This document shows, in pieces, positions 7,528 through 15,319 of a stretch of DNA of 25,219 nt. Position 1 is the first letter of the stretch. The number at the start of each line of letters is the position of its first letter. The notes under the pieces are model-generated. The model had not been told where the DNA came from. It was given only the letters and a program-made list of their open reading frames with translations, and did no database searches. Both the position numbers and the translations under genes were made by a program. The stretch is from DASZHJ01 sp035581425 (GTDB lineage Bacteria > Pseudomonadota > Alphaproteobacteria > ATCC43930 > CGMCC-115725), in the NCBI GenBank assembly GCA_035581425.1, contig DATJVP010000095.1, positions 1 through 25,219 on the forward strand, given 5' to 3'.

Positions 7528-8727
7528 ATGACAGAAGAGAGAGCAGCGGTGACGGATACGACTGATGTCGCGATCATCGGCGGCGGCGCCGTCGGGAGCT
7601 CGATCGCTTATTTCCTCGCCTCCAACCCGGATTTCAAGGGCAGGATCGTGGTGCTCGAGCCCGATCCGACCTATCGCTTCGCCTCCTCCGCGCTCTCGCT
7701 GAGCTCGATCCGGCTGCAGTTCTCTACGCCCACGAACATCGAGCTATCACGGTTCGGGATCGAGTTCCTGCGCGGGGCCAATGAGCGCCTCGCGGTCGAC
7801 GGCGAGCCCGCGAATGTCGGCTACATTCAGCGTCCCTACATGTTCCTTGCGACCGCGGAGGGTCGCTCGGTTCTGGAGGCGAACCAGCGCCTGCAGACGA
7901 GCATGGGCGCTTCGATCGAGCTGTTGGAGCCCGCGGCGCTCAAGGAGAAATTCCCGTGGATGTCGACCGACGGGATCGCTTTGGGCTCGCTGGGCGTCAA
8001 GGACGAAGGCTGGTTCGACGGCTATGGCCTGTTGCAAGCCTTCCGGCGGAAGGCGCGGAGCCTCGGCGTCGAATACGTGGCGCAAGCTGCCGTCGCGCTG
8101 GAGCGCAAGGGAGGCCGCGTCGAGGCGGTGAAGCTCGCGGACGGGACACGGCTTGCCTGCGGGATCGCCGTCAACGCCGCGGGCCCGAGCGCGGGCAAGG
8201 TTGCGGCTCTCGCCGGTGTCCATCTCCCCGTCGAGCCGCGCCGGCGCTGCGTCTTCGTCTTCGATTGCCGCGAAAAGCTTCCGGGCTGCCCGCTGCTCAT
8301 CGACGCGAGCGGAGCCTTCTTCCGTCCGGAGGGCAAGTTCTTCATCGGTGGCATCTCGCCGCCGGAAGAGCGCGAGCCCGAGGTGCCGGATTTCGAAGTC
8401 GACTACACCGAGTGGGACGAGCTCGTCTGGCCGCCGCTCGCGCAGCGCGTGCCCGCGCTCGAAGCGGTCAAGATCGTCAATGCCTGGGCCGGGCATTACG
8501 ACTACAACACCTTCGACCACAACGGCATCCTCGGCCCGCATCCGGAGATCGAGAACTTCCTGTTCGCCAACGGCTTCAGCGGCCACGGCATCCAGCAATC
8601 GCCCGCGACCGGCCGCGGCATTTCCGAACTGATCGCCTACGGCCGCTATCGCAGCCTCGATCTCACGCCTTTCGGCTATTCGCGGATTCCCGAGAAGCGG
8701 CCGGTGAAGGAGTTAAACGTCGTTTGA
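7528..8727 (+). CDS. FAD-dependent oxidoreductase, DAO family (FOXRED1-like)
   Basis: Flavoprotein of the D-amino-acid oxidase/sarcosine oxidase superfamily, 399 residues. The dinucleotide-binding motif IIGGGAVGSS lies at residues 16-25. A downstream SSALSLSSIRLQFSTPTNI segment and the C-terminal FANGFSGHGIQQSPATGRG resemble the FOXRED1-like branch rather than monomeric sarcosine oxidase. Such enzymes oxidise C-N bonds of amino acids or secondary amines. The CDS begins at the ATG at 7528. A GTG at 7549 with AGAGAG upstream is an alternative that would remove seven residues before the nucleotide-binding strand. It is the first gene of a plus-strand operon, 31 bases before the molybdenum hydroxylase large subunit, so the flavoenzyme may act on the same compound. 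No covalent-FAD motif is evident. Family is secure, substrate unknown. Confidence 0.92.
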   Translation: MTEERAAVTDTTDVAIIGGGAVGSSIAYFLASNPDFKGRIVVLEPDPTYRFASSALSLSSIRLQFSTPTNIELSRFGIEFLRGANERLAVDGEPANVGYIQRPYMFLATAEGRSVLEANQRLQTSMGASIELLEPAALKEKFPWMSTDGIALGSLGVKDEGWFDGYGLLQAFRRKARSLGVEYVAQAAVALERKGGRVEAVKLADGTRLACGIAVNAAGPSAGKVAALAGVHLPVEPRRRCVFVFDCREKLPGCPLLIDASGAFFRPEGKFFIGGISPPEEREPEVPDFEVDYTEWDELVWPPLAQRVPALEAVKIVNAWAGHYDYNTFDHNGILGPHPEIENFLFANGFSGHGIQQSPATGRGISELIAYGRYRSLDLTPFGYSRIPEKRPVKELNVV

Positions 8728-8758
8728 GCTGGCAATCACGATCACCCAGTACTCCCCG

Positions 8759-11104
8759 ATGACAGCCCAAGGCATCGGCGCCCGGGTCCCGCGCAAGGAG
8801 GATGCGCGGCACCTGCACGGGCGCGGCAATTTCGTCTCCGACATGATCCTCGCGGGCCAGCAGGAAGTGGCTTTCCTGCGCAGCCCGGTGGCCCACGGCC
8901 GCATCCGCCGCATCGGCAAGCCCGCGGGGCTCGAGCACGCGGTCTTCATCTGGACCGATCTCGAAGGCGTCAAACCCATCGTCTCGGCATCGACGCTGCC
9001 GGGCTATCGCCTCTCGACGCAGTACCCGCTCGCACACGAGAAGGTCCGCTTCGTCGGCGAGCCCATCGCGATGGTCATCGCACCCTCGCGCGCGGAGGCC
9101 GAGGACATCGCGGAGCTGATCGAGCTCGAGATCGACGATCTTCCGCCAATCGTCGATGCGCAGAAGGCGCGGGCGGACGCTTCGGTGCGACTTCACGAGG
9201 AGTGGCCCGACAACGTCTTCATCGGCATGACCTACGAGAGCGACTTCGAGGCGCGCTCGAAGGGAGCGCCCGTCGTGGTCCGCAAGGAGGTCTCGCTCTC
9301 GCGTCAAGCCATGGTGCCGATGGAGGGTAAGGCGGTGCTCGCCGTCTGGGACGAGCGGGTCGATCAGCTCATCGTCTATTCCTCGACGCAGACGCCGCAC
9401 ATGGTGCGAATCGGGCTGGCGGAGACGCTCGGCCTCGAGGACGCCCGCATCCGCGTGATCTCGCCCGATGTCGGCGGCGCTTTCGGCTACAAATGCATCC
9501 TGCAGCCCGAGGAGATCTGCCTCTCCTGGCTCGCGCAGAAGTTCCGGCGCCCCTTCCGCTACGTCGAGGACCGCCGCGAGCATCTGGTGGCAGGTGCCAA
9601 TTCGCGCCAGCACCACTATCGCATAACCGCCTATGCGAGCGAGACCGGCCGCTTGCTCGCGCTCGACGCGGAGATCGTGATCGACGGCGGCGCCTATTCG
9701 ATGTGGCCTTACACGGTGGGGCTCGAGACCGGACAGGCGACGGGCAATCTTCCGGGCCCATACGAGTTCCGCGGCTATCGCTGCAAGACCGCCTGCATCG
9801 CCACCAACAAGCCGGGTTTCCTCCCTTATCGCGGCGTCGCACGCACCGGCGTCTGCTTCGCGATGGAACTCACCATGGACGCGATCGCCCGCGCGGTCGG
9901 GCGCGAGCCCTGGGAGGTCAGGCGCGACAATCTCGTGCCTACAGAGGCGATGCCCTACGACAACGTCGCGAAGAAGCACTACGACAGCGGCGACTACCGG
10001 AAAGCGCTGCAGCAGGTCCGCGAGAAGATCGATCTCGACGCCTGGCGCGAGCGCCAGCGCCGCGGCGAGACCGACGGACGCCGCATCGGCGTGGGCTTCG
10101 CGAGCTATTGCGAGCAATCCGCGCACGGCACCAGCGTCTTCGCGGCCTGGGGCCTCTCCATCGTCCCGGGCTATGACCAGGCGACGGTGCGGATTACGCC
10201 CGGCGGCGGGCTCGAAGTGCGCGCGGGTGTCCACTCGCACGGGCAGGGCATGGAGACGACGCTCGCGCAAGTCGCGAACGAGGTGCTCGGCATCGACATC
10301 GCAGATATCAAGGTCGTCCTCGGCGACACCGGCATCACGCCCTATTCAACGGGAACCTATGCCTCCCGCAGCATGGTGATGGCCGGCGGCGCGGTCGCGC
10401 GCGCCTGCGAGACGCTGATCCCGCGCCTCCTCACCATCGGCGCGCATCTCATGCAGAGCGCCGCCAACACCGTGCGCTACGAGCAGGGCCAAGTCGTAGG
10501 ACCGCAGGCGGCGGTCTCGGTCAAGGACATCGCGGAGGCCTGGTATCGCCTCCCCTATCGTCTGCCGCCGGATGTCGATCTCGGCGGGCTCGAGACGACG
10601 ACGGCCTATCGGCCGAAGGTAGATACCGGCGCTTTCAGCTACGCCTCGCATGCGGCGGTGGTCGCGGTAGATACCGAGCTCGGCCATGTCGAGATCCTCG
10701 ACTACGTCATCTGCGAGGACTGCGGGACGCTCGTCAATCCGATGGTCGTCGACGGGCAGATGCTCGGCGGCGCCGCGCAGGGGATCGGCACTGCGCTCTA
10801 CGAGGAGAGCCCCTACGACGCGAACGGCCAGCCGCTCGCCTCGACCTTCGCGGATTACATTCTGCCGGGCGCCACCGAAGTTCCGGCGATGCGCATCTTC
10901 CATATGCAGACGCCCTCGCCCTACACGGCCTTTGGCATGAAAGGCATGGGCGAAGGGGGCGCGATCGCGCCGCCCGCCGCGATCTTCAACGCCGTCAACG
11001 ACGCGCTCCGCGGCCTCGGGGTCGAGGTGACGGAGACGCCGCTGACGCCGCGTCGTTTGCTCGAGGCGCTCGCGCGCGCGAAGACCGGGACGGGCAAGAC
11101 ATGA
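8759..11104 (+). CDS. Molybdenum hydroxylase large subunit (xanthine dehydrogenase/CoxL family)
   Basis: Molybdopterin-binding catalytic subunit of a three-subunit molybdenum hydroxylase, which inserts oxygen from water into a C-H bond, often next to a ring nitrogen or in an aldehyde. It has 781 residues, the usual size. Visible features are the N-terminal GARVPRKEDARHLHGRGNF segment, the cofactor loop GGAFGYK (239-245), the active-site loop YRGVAR (357-362), HSHGQGMETT, and the catalytic glutamate E732 in GMKGMGEGGAI. The AYRCSFR loop of true CO dehydrogenase is absent, so CO is not the expected substrate despite the CoxL-like family. The stop overlaps the next start as ATGA. No clear ribosome-binding site precedes the ATG at 8759, suggesting coupling to the preceding gene. 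Relatives act on N-heterocycles such as nicotine, caffeine or isoquinoline. The actual substrate is unknown. Confidence 0.94.
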   Translation: MTAQGIGARVPRKEDARHLHGRGNFVSDMILAGQQEVAFLRSPVAHGRIRRIGKPAGLEHAVFIWTDLEGVKPIVSASTLPGYRLSTQYPLAHEKVRFVGEPIAMVIAPSRAEAEDIAELIELEIDDLPPIVDAQKARADASVRLHEEWPDNVFIGMTYESDFEARSKGAPVVVRKEVSLSRQAMVPMEGKAVLAVWDERVDQLIVYSSTQTPHMVRIGLAETLGLEDARIRVISPDVGGAFGYKCILQPEEICLSWLAQKFRRPFRYVEDRREHLVAGANSRQHHYRITAYASETGRLLALDAEIVIDGGAYSMWPYTVGLETGQATGNLPGPYEFRGYRCKTACIATNKPGFLPYRGVARTGVCFAMELTMDAIARAVGREPWEVRRDNLVPTEAMPYDNVAKKHYDSGDYRKALQQVREKIDLDAWRERQRRGETDGRRIGVGFASYCEQSAHGTSVFAAWGLSIVPGYDQATVRITPGGGLEVRAGVHSHGQGMETTLAQVANEVLGIDIADIKVVLGDTGITPYSTGTYASRSMVMAGGAVARACETLIPRLLTIGAHLMQSAANTVRYEQGQVVGPQAAVSVKDIAEAWYRLPYRLPPDVDLGGLETTTAYRPKVDTGAFSYASHAAVVAVDTELGHVEILDYVICEDCGTLVNPMVVDGQMLGGAAQGIGTALYEESPYDANGQPLASTFADYILPGATEVPAMRIFHMQTPSPYTAFGMKGMGEGGAIAPPAAIFNAVNDALRGLGVEVTETPLTPRRLLEALARAKTGTGKT

Positions 11105-11919
11105 AGGCCGCGGCCTTCGACTACGTCCGCCCCGCGGATCTGGGCGCGGCGCTCCGGCACCTCGCGGAAGGCGGCGGCGAGGCGAAGCCGCTCGCGGGCG
11201 GTCAATCCCTGGGACCGATGCTCAACCTGCGCCTCGCTCGCCCGAAGCTCCTGGTCGATATCTCGCGCCTACAGGAGCTGCGGCGGATCGCGGATGCCGG
11301 CGACCACTGGCGCGTCGGCGCTGCAGTCACCCACTCCGAGCTAGAGGACGCCGCCGGCAAGCTCGAAGGCGCCGAGCTCGTGGCGCAGGTCGCCTCCGGC
11401 ATCGCCTACCGCTCCGTGCGCAACCGCGGGACCATCGGCGGTAGCCTCGCGCACGCAGACCCCGCCGGCGATTGGCCGCTGGCGCTCGCCGCGCTCGACG
11501 CGACCGTCGTCATCGCGGGGAGCAAGGGCGAGCGCAAGGTGCCCGCGGACCAATTCATGCAGGCCGCCTTCACCACCGCCCTCGCGGATGGCGAGGCGAT
11601 CGTGGCGATCCTCGTCCCCAAGCTCTCGAAATCGCACCGCGTCGGTTATTACAAGTTCTGCCGCAAGACCGGTGAGTTTCCGGAGGCGAGCGCCTGCGCC
11701 ATCTTCGATCCCGAGCGGCGAATCGCGCGGCTCTTCCTCGGCGCCACCCAGGGCGCACCGATCGCGCTGCCGGAAATGGCGCGCGCGGTCGCGGAAGGGA
11801 GGCGCGCGGTAGCGACCCCCGAGGCAGCACTCGCGGCGGTCGGCGCGCTCGAGGAGCCGGAGCGGCGGATGCGCGCGGCAGTGCTGATGCGCGCGATAGA
11901 GCAAGCCTACCCCGCATGA
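11101..11919 (+). CDS. Molybdenum hydroxylase FAD-binding subunit (CoxM family)
   Basis: Medium subunit that passes electrons from the iron-sulfur clusters to FAD and then to an acceptor. It has 272 residues, normal for the family of about 270-290. The two FAD-contacting motifs are visible: AGGQSLGPMLNLRLARPK near residues 32-50, and TIGGSLAHADPAGDWP near 110-126. It also has the N-terminal FDYVRPADLGAAL typical of these proteins. It begins in an ATGA overlap with the large-subunit gene and ends in an ATGA overlap with the iron-sulfur subunit gene, so the three subunits are translationally coupled. The gene order L-M-S matches other trimeric molybdenum hydroxylases. Nothing appears broken. 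Confidence 0.95.
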   Translation: MKAAAFDYVRPADLGAALRHLAEGGGEAKPLAGGQSLGPMLNLRLARPKLLVDISRLQELRRIADAGDHWRVGAAVTHSELEDAAGKLEGAELVAQVASGIAYRSVRNRGTIGGSLAHADPAGDWPLALAALDATVVIAGSKGERKVPADQFMQAAFTTALADGEAIVAILVPKLSKSHRVGYYKFCRKTGEFPEASACAIFDPERRIARLFLGATQGAPIALPEMARAVAEGRRAVATPEAALAAVGALEEPERRMRAAVLMRAIEQAYPA

Positions 11920-13052
11920 CCGCGATCACACTCACGGTCAACGGACGGAAGGTCGAGGCGGAGGTCAAGCCGCGCACTCATCTCGGCGATTTCCTGCGCG
12001 AGCAGCTCCGCCTCACGGGGACGCATCTGGGATGCGAGCACGGCGTCTGCGGCGCATGCACAGTCCTCCTCGGCGGCATCCCCGTGCGCTCCTGTATCAC
12101 CTATGCCATTGCCTGCGATGGGCTCGAGGTCCGCACCATCGAGGGCTTCGAGGACGATCCTGACATGAAGGAGCTGCGCGAGGCCTTCTCGCGCGAGCAC
12201 GGGCTCCAGTGCGGATTCTGCACGCCGGGAATGCTCATCGCCTCGCGGGACATTGTGCGCCGTTTGCCCGGCGCCGACGAGAAGCGCATCCGCACGGAGC
12301 TTTCCGGCAACCTCTGCCGATGCACCGGCTATCTCGGCATCGTCAAGGCGGTGCGGAGCGTCGCGGAGAAGCGAACCGCCGTGGCGCCCACGCCTCAGCC
12401 GATCGCGCAACCCTCGGCGGCGCCCGCGAGCTTCACACCCGCGGCAGCGCAAACCCGCGGTGCCACGACGGCGGCTCCAGTCGAGGAGGCACAGCGCCAG
12501 GGTTGGACGCGCTTCGACGAGAGCTTCACGGTCGCGGCCTCGCCGGAGATCGTCTGGCGCGCCCTCGGCGACTTTCCGATGATGGCCTCCTGCCTTCCCG
12601 GTGCCGAGCTCGGCGACTACGACGACCGCTCGGTCAAGGGACAGCTCCGCGTGAAGCTCGGACTGATCTCTGCGAGCTTCGCGGGCACGGCGACGATCGA
12701 GCGCGACGATGCCGCGAAGGCCGGCGTGATCCGCGGCGCCGGCACCGACACGGGCTCGCGCTCGCGCACCCGCGGCGAGGTCCGCTACCGCCTCGCGCCA
12801 GAGGGATCGGGAACGCGCGTCGCGATCGTCGTCGAATATGATCTCCAGGGACCGCTCGCGCAATTCTCGCGCTCGGGTCTGGCGCGGGAGTTCGGTGGAC
12901 GTGTCGTCGCGGAGTTTGCAGCCAATCTGAATGCTGCGCTCGGTGCCGGAGCCGCTCCCCCGCGGCAGACGGCCTCGCTCAACGTGCTGGCCATCCTCTG
13001 GGCCACCATCAAGCACCGCTTGCAGGCGCTCTGGGCTAAACCGGATAGATGA
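11916..13052 (+). CDS. [2Fe-2S] subunit of molybdenum hydroxylase fused to a CoxG (SRPBCC) domain
   Basis: Two functions in one 378-residue chain. Residues 1-150 form a CoxS-type iron-sulfur subunit: the first cluster cysteines are C40, C45, C48 and C60, the second C99, C102, C134 and C136, with the classic CGFCTPGM and LCRCTGY motifs. A Pro/Ala-rich linker follows (about 152-192). Residues from about 198 to 350 match CoxG, the carbon monoxide dehydrogenase subunit G of the SRPBCC fold, recognisable from FDESFTVAASPEIVWRAL, CLPGAEL and GLAREFGG. The C-terminal LNVLAILWATI resembles the CoxG tail that anchors the oxidoreductase at the membrane. In CO-oxidising bacteria coxG is normally a separate gene, so the fusion would fix one CoxG per enzyme unit. 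The start overlaps the FAD-subunit stop (ATGA). Its last 17 bases overlap the 3' end of the convergent Rieske beta gene. Confidence 0.94.
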   Translation: MTAITLTVNGRKVEAEVKPRTHLGDFLREQLRLTGTHLGCEHGVCGACTVLLGGIPVRSCITYAIACDGLEVRTIEGFEDDPDMKELREAFSREHGLQCGFCTPGMLIASRDIVRRLPGADEKRIRTELSGNLCRCTGYLGIVKAVRSVAEKRTAVAPTPQPIAQPSAAPASFTPAAAQTRGATTAAPVEEAQRQGWTRFDESFTVAASPEIVWRALGDFPMMASCLPGAELGDYDDRSVKGQLRVKLGLISASFAGTATIERDDAAKAGVIRGAGTDTGSRSRTRGEVRYRLAPEGSGTRVAIVVEYDLQGPLAQFSRSGLAREFGGRVVAEFAANLNAALGAGAAPPRQTASLNVLAILWATIKHRLQALWAKPDR

Positions 13053-13527
13053 GCGCGGTGTCGATGATCAGGCTATCGTAGACGCAGTGCCGCTCCTTGA
13101 GCCGCAGCCGGCCGTCCTCGCGGATGAAGCGGTCGTGATAGCGCCCTACCTGTTGCAGCGTCGTCCGCTCGTCCACCAGCGTCTCGAATAGCGCATAGTT
13201 TGCCTCGGCCGAGACAACGCTCGCGGGATCGACCGAGAGCACGCGCGTATTGCTGATCTGGTGCAGGAGATAGCGGGGCGCGAACATCGTGGTCTTCGCG
13301 ATTGCGAGCGCGCGATCGCGGAGCATGCCGATCCCTTCGCAATAGACGAGGCCGACGGGCAGCTTCGCGTCCCAGTTCTCGCGTCCGGTAATGCGGTAGA
13401 CGGCATCCTCAGAAAAGAAGGCGGGCCAATCGGCGACGCGGCCCGCATCCAGCACGGCCGCGTATTCCGCGTTGAACTCCTCGATCTCCAGCCGGAGGGA
13501 GCGCAGATCCGCCGCCGGCGCGCTCAA
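13036..13527 (-). CDS. Aromatic-ring-hydroxylating dioxygenase beta (small) subunit
   Basis: Structural small subunit of an alpha/beta Rieske non-heme iron oxygenase, with the cystatin-like (SnoaL/NTF2) fold. It has 163 residues, typical for the family. Characteristic pieces are an N-terminal EIEEFNAEYAAVLDAGRVADW, a DAVYRIT segment, the internal HQISNTRVLSV strand, and a C-terminal RLKERHCVYDSLII. The start is TTG at 13527, forming a TTGA overlap with the alpha-subunit stop. No ATG is available until far inside the domain, so the TTG start is well supported. Its 3' end overlaps the convergent iron-sulfur/CoxG gene by 17 bases. The second and third Rieske genes in the window lack such a partner, which fits their different (alpha-only) type. 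Confidence 0.93.
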   Translation of the reverse strand: MSAPAADLRSLRLEIEEFNAEYAAVLDAGRVADWPAFFSEDAVYRITGRENWDAKLPVGLVYCEGIGMLRDRALAIAKTTMFAPRYLLHQISNTRVLSVDPASVVSAEANYALFETLVDERTTLQQVGRYHDRFIREDGRLRLKERHCVYDSLIIDTALIYPV

Positions 13528-14789
13528 AGCCCCATGACCTCTCGGTAGTGCCGATAGAGGGAGCGGATGCCCGCCTCCGTGATCATCTTGTAGGAGGTGC
13601 CCTCCTCCGCACCGCCCAGCATGATCACGGAGCCGTCCGACTCCGACTTGAGCATGCCCTGCTGCACGAAGCGCATGGCCTCGTTGTCCTCGATGCCGAG
13701 GAAGCCGGAGGGCCCCATGAGATTACCTTGGCGGAGGCGGTGCCGGGTCATCTCGTCGCTGTCGCCCTCGTAGCCGAACATGATCCAGTTCATCAGGTAC
13801 TCATTGGGCCCGCGCGGCACAATCTGCCGCACGCCAAGCGTGTTGAGCTCGCGCTGGACGATTAGATTCGGCCAGATCGTCTGCATCGTCACCGACCACT
13901 CCGAGTCGAACTCGCGCACGAATTCGAGGAAGCGCCGGTCCTCGAGCTTGAGCGCATCGGAGAAGGCGCGCATCTGCGCCTTGCTGTCGGCGTCGACCTT
14001 GGGCCCTTCCTTCGGCCGCGCCGAAGCAAGCGTCCCATGCCGCCCCGAGGCATCGACGATCATCGCGGACCGGTTTCCCGCGACCATCAGCCCGAAGCAC
14101 ACGAGAAAGGCGTGCAGCAGCGTCGCGTGATAGGGATCCTTGAGATTCTCGTGATACATTTTCCAGTTCGCGGGCACCGTGTTCCGGTAATAGCCGAGGA
14201 TCTTGAGCGGGCGGCCCGGGAACACGACATCGAAATCCTTGAGGACATCCGGGCCGATGTAATCCTCGAAGCTCTCCATGTCGCGCGCGAAGGACGCGAA
14301 GACGACGCCGTGGCGCGTCGTCACGTTGAGCTTGAGAAGCCCGTGATCCTCGAGACGGAATTCCCTGGGCATGCCGCCTTCGTTCTTGATGCCGCGGCGG
14401 AAGGGCACGGCCGTCAGATTACCCGCGAGATCGTAGGTCCATTGGTGATAGGGGCAGACGAGCTCGGTCGCCTTGCCGAGCGCGGGCCGGCAGAGCTCGG
14501 CGCCGCGATGCGCGCAGCGATTCTCGAAGACATGAACGGCGCCCTTGAGATCGCGCGCGACGATCACGGGCGTGGCGCCGACGAAGGAGCGCTTGAAGCA
14601 GCCGGGCTCGGGGATTTCCGCCTCGAGCGCCACGAAATTCCAGGTGCGGCCGTGGAAGATCCGCTCGACCTCGCGCTCGTAAATCTCGGGGCTGGTGTAG
14701 ACCCAGTCGGGGATCTTCGAGAGTCCGTCGCTCGGCCAGCGGAGCGCCGGGCTCGCTGCGGGAGTCTCGGTCCGCGCGCTGTCGGGCAT
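13524..14789 (-). CDS. Aromatic-ring-hydroxylating dioxygenase alpha subunit (Rieske oxygenase 1)
   Basis: Catalytic large subunit of a two-component oxygenase, using O2 and electrons from a reductase to hydroxylate a ring. It has 421 residues. Rieske ligands are C92/H94 in CAHRGAEL and C112/H115 in CPYHQW. The mononuclear iron site is visible in ENLKDPYHATLLH, with bridging Asp218 and ligands H221 and H226. The PFRRGIKNEGGMP segment after the Rieske domain resembles salicylate/anthranilate/halobenzoate-type oxygenases, so an aromatic acid is a reasonable guess. The ATG at 14789 follows AGGAGA. It is coupled to the beta subunit through a TTGA overlap. No ferredoxin or reductase gene is nearby. 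Substrate assignment is inference from family resemblance only. Confidence 0.94.
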   Translation of the reverse strand: MPDSARTETPAASPALRWPSDGLSKIPDWVYTSPEIYEREVERIFHGRTWNFVALEAEIPEPGCFKRSFVGATPVIVARDLKGAVHVFENRCAHRGAELCRPALGKATELVCPYHQWTYDLAGNLTAVPFRRGIKNEGGMPREFRLEDHGLLKLNVTTRHGVVFASFARDMESFEDYIGPDVLKDFDVVFPGRPLKILGYYRNTVPANWKMYHENLKDPYHATLLHAFLVCFGLMVAGNRSAMIVDASGRHGTLASARPKEGPKVDADSKAQMRAFSDALKLEDRRFLEFVREFDSEWSVTMQTIWPNLIVQRELNTLGVRQIVPRGPNEYLMNWIMFGYEGDSDEMTRHRLRQGNLMGPSGFLGIEDNEAMRFVQQGMLKSESDGSVIMLGGAEEGTSYKMITEAGIRSLYRHYREVMGL

Positions 14790-14933
14790 CTACCGGTCTC
14801 CTAGAGAAGTGGGTCCCGAACTATGCATCCCTTCGGCGACCCATGCAATCCGGCCCCGCTTTCACGGGGGCGGCGGGTTGGAGTATCGTAGGAAAGCGCC
14901 CCTTTCCACCGTCGTCTAACCGGGAGGTCCGGC
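14790..14933. promoter_or_regulatory. Divergent promoter region between Rieske oxygenase 1 and the ABM-like gene
   Basis: A 144-base intergenic region with promoters presumed in both directions. It contains two short hairpin-capable repeats: CCCCG/CGGGG (14854-14858 with 14865-14869, 6-base loop), and a perfect 6-base pair GGAAAG/CTTTCC (14891-14896 with 14902-14907, 5-base loop) about 15 bases ahead of the GGGAGG ribosome-binding site at 14922-14927. The second could be a leader hairpin or an operator of the ABM-like gene. Neither has a T-tract, so these are not convincing terminators. Confidence 0.45.
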
Positions 14934-15308
14934 ATGGCACTCGAACCGCTGGCCAAACAAGGCCACTACTTCCACATCTACGATTTCCGCGTGAAGCCCG
15001 GCCGGGGCGATGAGTTCATTCGCCTCTTCGACGAGTTCGACTATTCCGACGCGAACCCCATGCACAAGTCGTCGGCGCAGGTGAAGGACGGCGTCCTCTG
15101 TCGCGACGTGGCAGACCCCGACCATTTCTATCTCGTGGGCGAGTGGCGTGACATCGAGATCCACGCGCGCATCCGCAAGATCCTCGCGGAGGAGCTCAAG
15201 CCCGCTTTCGTCGGCCTCATCGAAGGCGGCAAGTTCGTGCCGAACTACGCGCAGATCGTCTCGAGCACCCCGCAGCACATCCTGAACGAGGCCTCGAAGT
15301 CCAAGTGA
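14934..15308 (+). CDS. Small ABM-like (dimeric alpha/beta barrel) protein
   Basis: A 124-residue protein resembling the antibiotic biosynthesis monooxygenase (ABM/YgiN-like) superfamily of small dimeric ferredoxin-like-fold proteins. Supporting features are the N-terminal strand HYFHIYDFRVKPGRGDEF, an aromatic-acidic helix (FIRLFDEFDYSD), and the later HFYLVGEWRD strand typical of ABM domains. The match is by pattern only, so the function is uncertain. Possible roles are oxidation of a quinol-like product or binding of a ring intermediate. The ATG at 14934 has a strong GGGAGG site. It is the first gene of a two-gene operon and its stop overlaps a GTG in frame with Rieske oxygenase 2, suggesting a joint role with that enzyme. 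Confidence 0.85.
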   Translation: MALEPLAKQGHYFHIYDFRVKPGRGDEFIRLFDEFDYSDANPMHKSSAQVKDGVLCRDVADPDHFYLVGEWRDIEIHARIRKILAEELKPAFVGLIEGGKFVPNYAQIVSSTPQHILNEASKSK

Positions 15309-15319
15309 CGGGAGCTCCC

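Noticed and set aside
8663..10270. Long minus-strand open frame of 535 codons opposite the molybdenum hydroxylase large subunit
   Set aside because: The opposite strand holds a complete family protein. This frame shows no motif, and the high GC content leaves few stop codons.
8759..13052. True aerobic carbon monoxide dehydrogenase (CoxLMS plus CoxG)
   Set aside because: The large subunit lacks the Cys-containing AYRCSFR loop needed for the Mo-Cu centre. The sequence here is YRGVAR.
14854..14869. Rho-independent terminator in the divergent region
   Set aside because: The stem is only five bases, no T-tract follows on either strand, and both flanking genes start, not end, here.
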